Source: Ehrlichia ruminantium str. Welgevonden
Lineage (GTDB): Bacteria > Pseudomonadota > Alphaproteobacteria > Rickettsiales > Anaplasmataceae
Direction of reading: 5' to 3'
Length of the DNA stretch: 64,000 nt
Assembly: GCF_000026005.1 (NCBI RefSeq)
Contig: NC_005295.2
Coordinates: 744,001 to 808,000, forward strand
The notes under the pieces are model-generated. The model did not search any database. It saw nothing but the letters and a program-made list of their open reading frames with translations, and was not told the origin of the DNA. Position numbers and translations under genes: made by a program. Shown in pieces: positions 52,437 through 61,401 of this stretch. The stretch's first letter is position 1, and each line of letters begins with the position of its first letter.

Positions 52437-54731
52437 TTACACTTCTGCACAACAAAAATCATATATTAAATCATTAGTGTTAGGATCAAGTATAATTTTT
52501 ACATATCCACCATTAGATAACCTACCAAAAAGTATTTCATCCGATAAATATCTTTTAATTTTTTGAGAAATAATGCTCTCTATATTCCTAACACCAGGTA
52601 TACTATCATATCCAGATTTTGCTAAATACAATAATACATCATCACCTATATTAAAATGTATACCTTTCTTAGCTAACTGTTCTTTAAGTTCATTAATAAA
52701 TTTATTCACTACTTGCAACACTGCACTTTGATTCAAAGATGAAAAGGAAATTATAGCATCTAATCTATTCCTAAATTCTGGACTAAAAATTCTCTCAATT
52801 GCTTGTTTATCATCACCTTGATTAAAGCTTCTATTCCTACTAAATCCAATAGAATTTCTACTTAGTTCAAAAGCACCAGCATTAGTTGTTAGAATAACTA
52901 TTACATTATGAAAACTCACTTTTCTTCCATAAGTATCAGTAACACATCCATAGTCCATTATCTGTAATAATATATTATATATATCACTATGCGCTTTCTC
53001 TATTTCATCAAGTAACAATACGCTATATTGATGTCTAGATATAGAATCTGTCAATAAGCCTCCTTGATCATATCCTACATACCCTGGAGGAGATCCTATA
53101 ATTTTAGAAATAGAATGAGATTCCATATATTCAGACATATCAAATCTTATCAACTTCATACCCATGTGATTTGCGAGTTGTTTTGCTAATTCAGTTTTTC
53201 CAACTCCAGTAGGCCCAGTAAATAAATAACTAGCTAAAGGTTTTCTATGATCTCTAAGTCCAGCTTTAGCTATTTTTATTGAATCTACAAGACTAGAAAT
53301 AGCAAAATCTTGACCAAATATATGTTGTTTTAAATTTTTTTCTAGATTTTTTACTTTGTCTAAATCATTATGTGCTAGATTACGAGATGGTATTCCAGTA
53401 ATCCTAGACACTATATGTTCTATATCACTACCAGTAATAACCCTATTACCGTTACTATTATGTAAATTACAATATGCCCCTGCCTCATCAATGACATCTA
53501 CAGCTTTATCTGGAAGCATTTTTTCTGAAATATACCTATCTGATAACTCTGCAGCACGATCTATTGAATCTTCACTATATGTAACATTATGATATGATGC
53601 ATAATAAGATTGTATTCCACGTAATATTCTCACAGTTTCATCAACTGATGATTCCTCAACATTAATTTTTTGATACCTCCTAGCCAATGCTCTATCTTTT
53701 TCAAAATTATTATTATACTCCTTATAAGTAGTAGCACCAATACATCTCAAAGTTCCCCTAGCTAAAGCAGGTTTAAGTAAGTTACTTGCATCAAGAGATC
53801 CACCACTAGTAGAACCTGCCCCAACAATTGTGTGAATTTCATCAATGAATAATATTGCATTTTCTTTTGCTTCGATTGCTTTAATAACAGATTTTATTCT
53901 TTCTTCAAAATCTCCACGATAACGCGTTCCAGCTAATAATGATCCCATATCTAAAGAATATATAACCATTTTCTTTAATTGTTCTGGTACATTACCATCT
54001 ATAATATTTAATGCTAATCCTTCAACAATTGCAGTCTTACCAACACCAGGATCTCCAACATACAATGGATTATTTTTTCTCCTGCGTAATAGAACTTCCA
54101 TAGTTCTACTCAATTCATATGATCTACCAATTACATAATCTATTTTACCTTTCTTAGCTGACTCATTTAAATTTATACAATAAGCATTCAAAATTTCATT
54201 ATCTTTTAATATATCCTTAGGTACAGTAACAAATGAATTAACAGGCTTATTGTATTCATAATCTCTAAATTCTTGATCCATGCTAAAATCATTAACATAA
54301 GCACCACTATTATTATTTGATATATAATTTACAACATCTATATATTTTATATTTTGTTCATGTAAAAAAGATGCACTATAAGAATCTTTCTCAGCTAGAA
54401 TTTCACTAAGAATATCTGCACCAGTTATTTCACTTATACCAGAACTATGAGCATGTATAATAGCTCTATGAACTAACCTTTCAAAAATAATAGTAGGCTT
54501 AACTTCTGAGATACCTTTATCAATTAGAGTGGGTATTTCATATCTTAAAAAATTTATAATAGTAATTTTTAGCTTATCAATAGATACACGAAATGCATAA
54601 AAAACACGCCTAGCATCTATATCATCCGTTAACGCCAATAAAAGATGTTCTAAAGTAGCATATTCATGATGAAAATCAAACGCAATTGATAATGCCTTAT
54701 GCAAACTATCTTCAAGATTCTTTGATAACAC
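52437..54731 (-). CDS. clpA: ATP-dependent Clp protease ATP-binding subunit ClpA
   Basis: AAA+ unfoldase that feeds proteins to ClpP. The N-terminal domain (H-E-Y-A-T-L-E-H-L-L-L-A-L) is followed by two ATPase modules: G-D-P-G-V-G-K-T near residue 213 and G-P-T-G-V-G-K-T near residue 496, with the Walker B-like L-F-I-D-E-I-H in the first. The I-G-F tripeptide in N-S-I-G-F-S, after the second module, is the ClpP-docking loop, which distinguishes ClpA from ClpB; the ClpB middle coiled coil is also absent. The 764-residue length is standard. The start is GTG 54731. ClpS and ClpP are not in the window. Confidence 0.95.
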   Translation of the reverse strand: MLSKNLEDSLHKALSIAFDFHHEYATLEHLLLALTDDIDARRVFYAFRVSIDKLKITIINFLRYEIPTLIDKGISEVKPTIIFERLVHRAIIHAHSSGISEITGADILSEILAEKDSYSASFLHEQNIKYIDVVNYISNNNSGAYVNDFSMDQEFRDYEYNKPVNSFVTVPKDILKDNEILNAYCINLNESAKKGKIDYVIGRSYELSRTMEVLLRRRKNNPLYVGDPGVGKTAIVEGLALNIIDGNVPEQLKKMVIYSLDMGSLLAGTRYRGDFEERIKSVIKAIEAKENAILFIDEIHTIVGAGSTSGGSLDASNLLKPALARGTLRCIGATTYKEYNNNFEKDRALARRYQKINVEESSVDETVRILRGIQSYYASYHNVTYSEDSIDRAAELSDRYISEKMLPDKAVDVIDEAGAYCNLHNSNGNRVITGSDIEHIVSRITGIPSRNLAHNDLDKVKNLEKNLKQHIFGQDFAISSLVDSIKIAKAGLRDHRKPLASYLFTGPTGVGKTELAKQLANHMGMKLIRFDMSEYMESHSISKIIGSPPGYVGYDQGGLLTDSISRHQYSVLLLDEIEKAHSDIYNILLQIMDYGCVTDTYGRKVSFHNVIVILTTNAGAFELSRNSIGFSRNRSFNQGDDKQAIERIFSPEFRNRLDAIISFSSLNQSAVLQVVNKFINELKEQLAKKGIHFNIGDDVLLYLAKSGYDSIPGVRNIESIISQKIKRYLSDEILFGRLSNGGYVKIILDPNTNDLIYDFCCAEV

Positions 54732-54897
54732 TAATGTCCCTAATCTATATTTTCAGACACTCTATCACTGAAAAATTAAAAATAAGTTGCAAATGATAAT
54801 ACATCAATTTCATAATCAATACTGTGCAATAAATTTTTAATATTGTACTTATAAACAACATATGTTACACAATGATGCTTAAACTAACTACTTACAT

Positions 54898-55605
54898 ATG
54901 TTTGAAAATGATATATTCAAGTTTTTCACACTACTACTATTAGAAATCATTTTAGGTATAGATAATGTGATTTTTATATCACTTGCCGTTATAAAAGTAC
55001 CAGATACCATACGCAACAAAGTAAGATATATAGGACTAGCATTAGCATTAATAATGCGACTCATTGCATTACAAACAGCATCGATATTATTGTCACTAAA
55101 TAAACCAGTAATATTCCTAGCACAACTTCATTTATCACCCAATAACTTATTTATGATATTTGGAGGAGTATTCTTAATATATCACAGCATATGTGAAATA
55201 TTGGATGACATTTCAAAAAAAGCTCATGATAAGAATCTTCATAACTTAAGATCAAACCCTTACTTGGTAATACTACAGATAATATTAATAGACTTAGTAT
55301 TCTCAATAGATTCAATACTCACTGCTATAGGAATTACATATAACATTTTTATAATCCAACTAGTATTTATAATATCCATAATACTTACAATCTTATTTTC
55401 AAAGCATATCATAGAAGCTATTACAAAATACAGTAACATCAAAACTATAGCTGTTATGTTTGTATTAATATTAGGTATAATACTAATACTAGATGGAATA
55501 CATATTAAAATATCCCATAATTATTTATATTTTACCTTTACCTTTTCTATCCTCGTTGAAATAATAAATATTATAAAAAAGTCAAGAAATAGCCTAATAC
55601 AGTAA
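54898..55605 (+). CDS. TerC-family integral membrane protein
   Basis: 235 residues with about seven membrane helices. The TerC signature is seen twice: E-I-I-L-G-I-D-N-V-I-F near residue 16 and L-I-D-L-V-F-S-I-D-S-I-L near residue 133, each with the conserved acidic residues in the membrane. TerC/Alx relatives export Mn2+ or act in metal and redox homeostasis and in secretion-linked metallation; tellurite resistance itself is not implied. It is a single gene divergent from clpA. Confidence 0.92.
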   Translation: MFENDIFKFFTLLLLEIILGIDNVIFISLAVIKVPDTIRNKVRYIGLALALIMRLIALQTASILLSLNKPVIFLAQLHLSPNNLFMIFGGVFLIYHSICEILDDISKKAHDKNLHNLRSNPYLVILQIILIDLVFSIDSILTAIGITYNIFIIQLVFIISIILTILFSKHIIEAITKYSNIKTIAVMFVLILGIILILDGIHIKISHNYLYFTFTFSILVEIINIIKKSRNSLIQ

Positions 55606-56772
55606 AATTAATAAGCACAATAGGTAATTTATTTATTCATCGTACAATGATATCTCTAAAAATTCATACATAAATTGTAAAGAGACATATATAACATAAA
55701 TAAAATATGTTATATATACCGTAATCATTCACAGGATTATATTTAATCACAATAAACAATTAGCTCTTTAAATATTACAATTAATATTGTTACCAGTATA
55801 ATTATATTACTAAAATTAAAATTTTGTTTTGTTTGTAATTTTGATTTTAAGTATTTTTATTAGATGTTTAAAGAGTATTGACAATATTACTTATTTACTT
55901 TAAAAAAAAGGGTTTTGACAATTTTTAGTTTTTAAGTAGACATCAATATTTCTAAAACAGAAATGAAATATAAATCTTTTTTTTATACAAGGAATACTAC
56001 AACTATAGTGGTAAGTTCAGTTTACATTGCTAAAGATTGTTATTTTTACAATTAAATGCCTTTAATTATATATATTACCGTATATGGTTATTATTATTTT
56101 ACAGTATACAAATTCTTTACACATAAAAATTTTAAAGTTTTTTGTTATTATTTATTAATAAACTAATAGAAGTACAATATATTCTGTATTTAACTTCTTT
56201 TAAATTTGATATTCTAATAAATTGATAAAAGTATATTATACTTAAACTTTGTGATACATATCCTTTGCCTAATTATAAAGAATGATTTTTTATTGAAATA
56301 GTTAATATGTTATTCAAAATATTTGAATAACATGTAAGAATGATTGTATATTAAAGATATACTATCATTAGTTCATAAAGTATATTCGTACCTTTAATGG
56401 TTAATAATATAATGTATTTACATATTAGATATCATTTATAATAACATACAAAATGCTTCAATAATAATAAATATACACAATACATACTACTGTGTTTATT
56501 AAATAAACACATATAACAAATCACTGTTATAACTTAACATTATAGCAATAATATTAACCAACACTCCACAGAAAAACTTAACTATACACAGTTACTGCTT
56601 GATTACTACTGATTACTATTTTGTTACAATACACATAACATTTTACTAATTAACTGATAATTCTAGCGTTGCGAAATTATCATAAATATCATTATTTAAA
56701 TACAACAAGAATAACACATAATAATATTAACAATGTACACTAGAAATAATAACTAACAAGATATAAAAGAAA
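55606..56772. other. 1.2-kb gene-free region holding repeat copy 2
   Basis: Bases 55985-56470 are the second copy of the long direct repeat. The flanks (55610-55980 and 56480-56770) show nothing recognisable. TerC and rbfA converge here. Confidence 0.6.
55985..56470 (+). repeat. About 480-bp direct repeat, copy 2 (partner 21330-21815)
   Basis: Nearly identical to copy 1 in the same orientation. Its first hairpin is longer than in copy 1, a perfect 12-bp stem ATGTTATTCAAA/TTTGAATAACAT with loop ATA (56307-56333). The second hairpin (56339-56369) has one mismatch that copy 1 lacks. Non-coding in all frames. Confidence 0.93.
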
Positions 56773-57120
56773 TTATTTAGATTCTAATAATTGGTTTACT
56801 CTTACTAAATTATCAAAATGATAATCAATTTTAAAATATAATTTCGGTACATATCTAAGATCTACATATGAAAATATAGCCTTTCTTATTAAAAATGAAA
56901 CATCATTTAGTTCTTTTACAAGATTTTCTTTATCTGGATGATCATCGGAAATTACAACAAATACAGTAGCATTTTTGACGTCTTTACTCACTTCTACTTT
57001 AGATACATTAACTATACTACAACCTATTGAATAAATATCATGTATCAATACTCTCGATATTGCTCTGCTTAATACTGAAGCAACCTTTAAATTTCTAAAA
57101 CTCTCAGATTTATAAATCAT
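56773..57120 (-). CDS. rbfA: 30S ribosome-binding factor RbfA
   Basis: A small KH-like protein for 16S rRNA 5'-end maturation. At 115 residues it fits, with an N-terminal R-A-I-S-R-V-L-type helix, a V-S-K-V-E-V-S-K-D strand near residue 37, and an ending with L-Y-F-K-I-D-Y-H-F-D-N-L-V-R-V near 95 (family F-x-x-D-x-S-x-x-x-x-x-R-I). Its ATG overlaps the TGA of infB (ATGA), so it is coupled to infB in the nusA-infB-rbfA operon. Confidence 0.93.
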   Translation of the reverse strand: MIYKSESFRNLKVASVLSRAISRVLIHDIYSIGCSIVNVSKVEVSKDVKNATVFVVISDDHPDKENLVKELNDVSFLIRKAIFSYVDLRYVPKLYFKIDYHFDNLVRVNQLLESK

Positions 57121-59687
57121 TGTATAACTCTAATTTCTTCTACTATCTCAAATATATTCATAACATCACTTTCTGGATATATCTCTTTTGAATAATCAAG
57201 TAAAATACCACATTCAAAGCCAGCAGTAACTTCCTTTACATCATCTTTAAATCGACGTAAGACTTTAATCTTACCCTCATGTATAATATTATTATTACGA
57301 ACTAACTTAACTAATGCACCTTTTTTTACCAAACCACTTGTTACATAACACCCAAGTACACTACCGTTATTACCTACAGAAAACACTTTTCTCACAGACA
57401 AAGTACCTATCTGTACCTCTTGTTTCAATGGCTTCAACATACCAGTTAGTATCTTCTTAATATCATCTATTATATCGTATATAACAAAATAATGCTTTAT
57501 TTCGATATTTTTCTGTTTTGCCAATTCTTTTACTTGCGTATCCGTTTTAACATTAAATGCTAAAATTATTGAATTTGATGTCTCCGCCAATAAAACATCT
57601 GACTTTGTAATATTCCCTACACCTTTATATAGAATATTAACTCGTATATCTTTATGAGTAATTTTACCAATTGAATAACATATAGCTTCTATAGAACCCA
57701 TAACATCACACTTTAAGATAACGTTCAACTCATCAACCATATCATAAAGCAATATATTACTCTTATCGACTGCTGGCTGTTTACTCAATTCCACATTTAG
57801 TAAATCTTGCCTATAATTAATTAATTCACGTGCTTGTTTTTCAGAATCTACAACAATAAAACTAGTACCAAAATTTGGGACATTATTTAAACCAAATACC
57901 TTAATTGGCATTGAAGGAATAGCAACTTTTTCACTTCCACCATCTGCATTAAACATACTACGCACCCTACCATAAGCTTGATTACCTGCAACAATAATAT
58001 CACCAACTTTCAAAGTACCTTTTTGTACTATTAACGTAGCAACTACTCCACAATTCTTATCAACTTTTGATTCAATTACTGTACCAGATGCCCTAGTATT
58101 ATATACAGCTTTTAACTCCAACAAATCTGCAATCAACAATATACTTGATTTTAACTGATCTAAGTTTATTTTCTCCTTTGCTGATACAGGAACAACAATA
58201 ACATCACCTCCTAAACTTTCTGCTACCACTCCATGCTGTAATAAAGCATTAGTAATTCTATCTAAATCAGCATCATGCTTATCAATTTTATTAACTGCAA
58301 CTATCATAGCAACATTAGCTGCCTTTACATGATTGATAGATTCAATAGTTTGTGGCATAATACCATCATCAGCGGCCACTACTAGCACTACTATATCAGT
58401 AACATTAGTACCATGAGCTCTCATAGCAGCAAATGCTTCATGTCCTGGTGTATCAATAAAAGTTATCTTCTTATCTCCATTTAATGTGATTTGGTACGCA
58501 CCTATATGTTGTGTTATTCCTTTAAATTCCCCATCAACAACGTTTGATTCACGTATAGCATCAAGCAATGAAGTTTTTCCATGATCAACATGTCCCATAA
58601 CAGTAACAACTGGTGCTCTAGGAATCAATTCCATATTATTACCATCAGAATATAAATCATTCTCTAATTTAGCATTGTCTACCAACTTAAATGTATGATT
58701 GAATGCTTCTACTATAATAGAAGCTTGATCAGAATCTAGATAATCTGTTAACTTAATATCATGCTTTCCTGTCATTTGATATAACACTTGTTGCACATCT
58801 TTTACTCGCTCAGACATGCTATTAGCTAACTCTTGAACAGTAATTTTATTAGGAATTAATACTTTACGAGTAATTTTATTTTTTACAGATCTATTTGTAA
58901 CACGGTTTTTCTTACTTCGATAATTTTTTATAACTTGTTTATTATTATCTTCTTCCAGTTCTTCTTCAATTACTAACTTTACATGTTTAGTATATGTATT
59001 GTTAGACATTACCTTTTTTGGATTACCTTTCTTTTCTTCATGCTCTTTTTCATATTTTTTAAGCTTTTTCCCTTCAATACCTTTGTGTTCTAATAGATCA
59101 CTAATATCATCTGATTGATCACCATTCTTCTGATCACCAGCATCATCTAGGTTAGAAGATACAAATTCATCCAACATTACAACGTCTTGAAAATCTTTAT
59201 CACCATGTTCACTATCGGTTACTGGATCAACAATAACTTTTTCAGAACTATCACTCTCTATTAACAAATTATCATTAGGTAATACAACATCAACAGATTG
59301 TTCTACTTCTGCTTTAACACTGATAACTTCTTCCTCAATATGCTTATTACTATCACTAGATAACTCTTCTCTTTTTTCATTATTACTAGCATTTTGTAAA
59401 GCATTCATACGAGAAATCTGCTCTTGTATAGTAAGAGAGTTTTTATCTTCAGAATTTCCGTCTATATCATTATTTTGTAATAATAAAGAAGACCTAGCAG
59501 CTTCATCAATATTTTTTCTTTTTTTACTCTTACGTACTTCTACTGTAGTAATAGATTTATTTAAAGAAAATTTATTACCCTGTTGTATATTTGAAGATAT
59601 CTTTAATTTATCACTAAGCTTAAGTGTTGTACGTTCAACCTTCCCTGATGTCAATTCATTACTCGCAACACTTTTAGACTCATTCAT
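57117..59687 (-). CDS. infB: Translation initiation factor IF-2
   Basis: A GTPase that places initiator tRNA on the 30S subunit. The first 270 residues are a long acidic/basic disordered region. IF2_N follows (K-I-T-V-Q-E-L-A near 282). The G domain has G-H-V-D-H-G-K-T (G1, near 367), D-T-P-G-H-E-A-F (G3) and N-K-I-D (G4). Domains II-IV follow. At 856 residues it is normal for IF-2. Operon partner of nusA (23 bp upstream) and rbfA (4-base overlap). Confidence 0.97.
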   Translation of the reverse strand: MNESKSVASNELTSGKVERTTLKLSDKLKISSNIQQGNKFSLNKSITTVEVRKSKKRKNIDEAARSSLLLQNNDIDGNSEDKNSLTIQEQISRMNALQNASNNEKREELSSDSNKHIEEEVISVKAEVEQSVDVVLPNDNLLIESDSSEKVIVDPVTDSEHGDKDFQDVVMLDEFVSSNLDDAGDQKNGDQSDDISDLLEHKGIEGKKLKKYEKEHEEKKGNPKKVMSNNTYTKHVKLVIEEELEEDNNKQVIKNYRSKKNRVTNRSVKNKITRKVLIPNKITVQELANSMSERVKDVQQVLYQMTGKHDIKLTDYLDSDQASIIVEAFNHTFKLVDNAKLENDLYSDGNNMELIPRAPVVTVMGHVDHGKTSLLDAIRESNVVDGEFKGITQHIGAYQITLNGDKKITFIDTPGHEAFAAMRAHGTNVTDIVVLVVAADDGIMPQTIESINHVKAANVAMIVAVNKIDKHDADLDRITNALLQHGVVAESLGGDVIVVPVSAKEKINLDQLKSSILLIADLLELKAVYNTRASGTVIESKVDKNCGVVATLIVQKGTLKVGDIIVAGNQAYGRVRSMFNADGGSEKVAIPSMPIKVFGLNNVPNFGTSFIVVDSEKQARELINYRQDLLNVELSKQPAVDKSNILLYDMVDELNVILKCDVMGSIEAICYSIGKITHKDIRVNILYKGVGNITKSDVLLAETSNSIILAFNVKTDTQVKELAKQKNIEIKHYFVIYDIIDDIKKILTGMLKPLKQEVQIGTLSVRKVFSVGNNGSVLGCYVTSGLVKKGALVKLVRNNNIIHEGKIKVLRRFKDDVKEVTAGFECGILLDYSKEIYPESDVMNIFEIVEEIRVIQ

Positions 59688-59710
59688 AGATAACTACCTA
59701 AAACAAAAGT

Positions 59711-61264
59711 TCACAACCATCCAATCTTTCTACGAGACTCTAATATAATAGAGTCGATTTGATCCTTAGTTAATGCAACATTAGGAACAATTTCGTAAAA
59801 CTCATCTGTACACAATCCAGCTATATCCTCAAGATTATTAATACCACTTTCAGATAATGCAATAATATCACTTGGCTTTAAAAATGGTAATACTGCAACA
59901 TCCTTATCAATAGGTAAACTTTCTAAGATCTGTTTTATTTCAGCATCCTTACGTGTTAAATAGTCAGATGCCCTATTCTTCAATTCTATTGCAATCTCTT
60001 CATTAAAACCATCTATAGCAGAAATATCACTAACAGATGCTTGATCTATATCTTCAATACTAACAAACCCTTCAGTAAATAACAACTGACCTATTATCTC
60101 TTCTACATCCAAACCTTCAACAAATATTCTTGAACCTACTGTTAATTCCTTTGCCTTCCGAGTAGATTCAGTTTCATCACCTATAACATCTATTTTCCAG
60201 TTAACCAACTCAGATGCTAATCTAATATTTTGTCCATAACGTCCAATTGCTAAACTTAATTGATTTTCAGGGATTATTAACTCAACTTTTTCTTTATCTT
60301 CATCAATAATAACTTTCAACACCTCCGCTGGAGCAATAGCATTAACTATAAACTTAGGAAGCTCAGGAGAATATAATACTACATCAATTTTTTCTCCATG
60401 TAGCTCAGCAATAATACTTTGAATCCTTACACCTCTAGCACCAACACATGCACCTACTGGATCTATGTTTTTATCAGAAGAAAATACAGCAACTTTTGAT
60501 CTTGAGCCTGGATCTCTTGCTATTGCCTTGATTGTAACAATTCCATCGTATATTTCTGGTATTTCCTGCTTAAATAATTGTTCCATAAACCCTTTGTTAA
60601 CTCTTGAAAGAAATATTTGAGGACCAGAATTTTCTTTTCTCACATCTTCTATATGGGCCTTAACTCTATCACCTACACGAAATACTTCGCCTTTGATCAG
60701 ATTAGAAGCTGATAAATAACCTTCATTACCATTTAAATCTACAATCACATTATTATATTCGATACGTTTAGCAGTACCATAAACTATATCACCTATACGG
60801 TCTTTAAAGCTTTCATATTGTTTTTTTCGCTCTTCTGAAACAATAACTTGAGCTATTTTTTGCTTTGCAATTTTCGCAGAACTATAATCAAGATCAATAA
60901 CAGGTAAAGGTTCTAACATTATATCACCAAGCTTAGCATTTTCATCAATCTGCTTAGCTTCTGTTAATGTAATAAGCTTATATTTATTTACGTCAGCATG
61001 ATCTATTTCATTTTCTTTCCCTTCAGGAATAACAACTTCACCATTATCACTGATAACTAATACCTGCCTATAAGTAGAAATTAAACCTGTCTTTTTATCA
61101 ACAGTTACCTTAATCTTACAATTGCCATACCTACTACGACTAGTTAATTGTATTGCTTCTTCTATAGCTCTGATTATTACATCTAAATTTAAGCCCTTTT
61201 GATCAGCAATATCCTTAGCCACCCTTATCAATTCCAAATTATCAAAATTTTGTAGATTAGCCAT
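59711..61264 (-). CDS. nusA: Transcription termination/antitermination factor NusA
   Basis: Binds RNA polymerase and nascent RNA, and controls pausing and rRNA antitermination. Parts in order: N-terminal domain (1-130), S1 domain (about 140-205, G-D-I-V-Y-G-T-A-K-R), two KH domains (I-D-P-V-G-A-C-V-G-A-R-G near 268, and L-A-I-G-R-Y-G-Q-N-I-R-L-A near 338), and C-terminal helix-hairpin repeats. At 517 residues it is typical of alphaproteobacteria. rimP, which usually precedes nusA, is not seen in this window; an RND gene lies upstream instead. Confidence 0.97.
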   Translation of the reverse strand: MANLQNFDNLELIRVAKDIADQKGLNLDVIIRAIEEAIQLTSRSRYGNCKIKVTVDKKTGLISTYRQVLVISDNGEVVIPEGKENEIDHADVNKYKLITLTEAKQIDENAKLGDIMLEPLPVIDLDYSSAKIAKQKIAQVIVSEERKKQYESFKDRIGDIVYGTAKRIEYNNVIVDLNGNEGYLSASNLIKGEVFRVGDRVKAHIEDVRKENSGPQIFLSRVNKGFMEQLFKQEIPEIYDGIVTIKAIARDPGSRSKVAVFSSDKNIDPVGACVGARGVRIQSIIAELHGEKIDVVLYSPELPKFIVNAIAPAEVLKVIIDEDKEKVELIIPENQLSLAIGRYGQNIRLASELVNWKIDVIGDETESTRKAKELTVGSRIFVEGLDVEEIIGQLLFTEGFVSIEDIDQASVSDISAIDGFNEEIAIELKNRASDYLTRKDAEIKQILESLPIDKDVAVLPFLKPSDIIALSESGINNLEDIAGLCTDEFYEIVPNVALTKDQIDSIILESRRKIGWL

Positions 61265-61401
61265 AAAAACCCTTAGTAAAACCTATGTACAAACAATTAA
61301 GATTTAGTACATTTGATTATTAAATAAAAAATGACAGATACCTAGATAAAACTGCGATAGCAGTCTATATTATAAACATTACCCAAGTCAAGCAATTTCT
61401 C

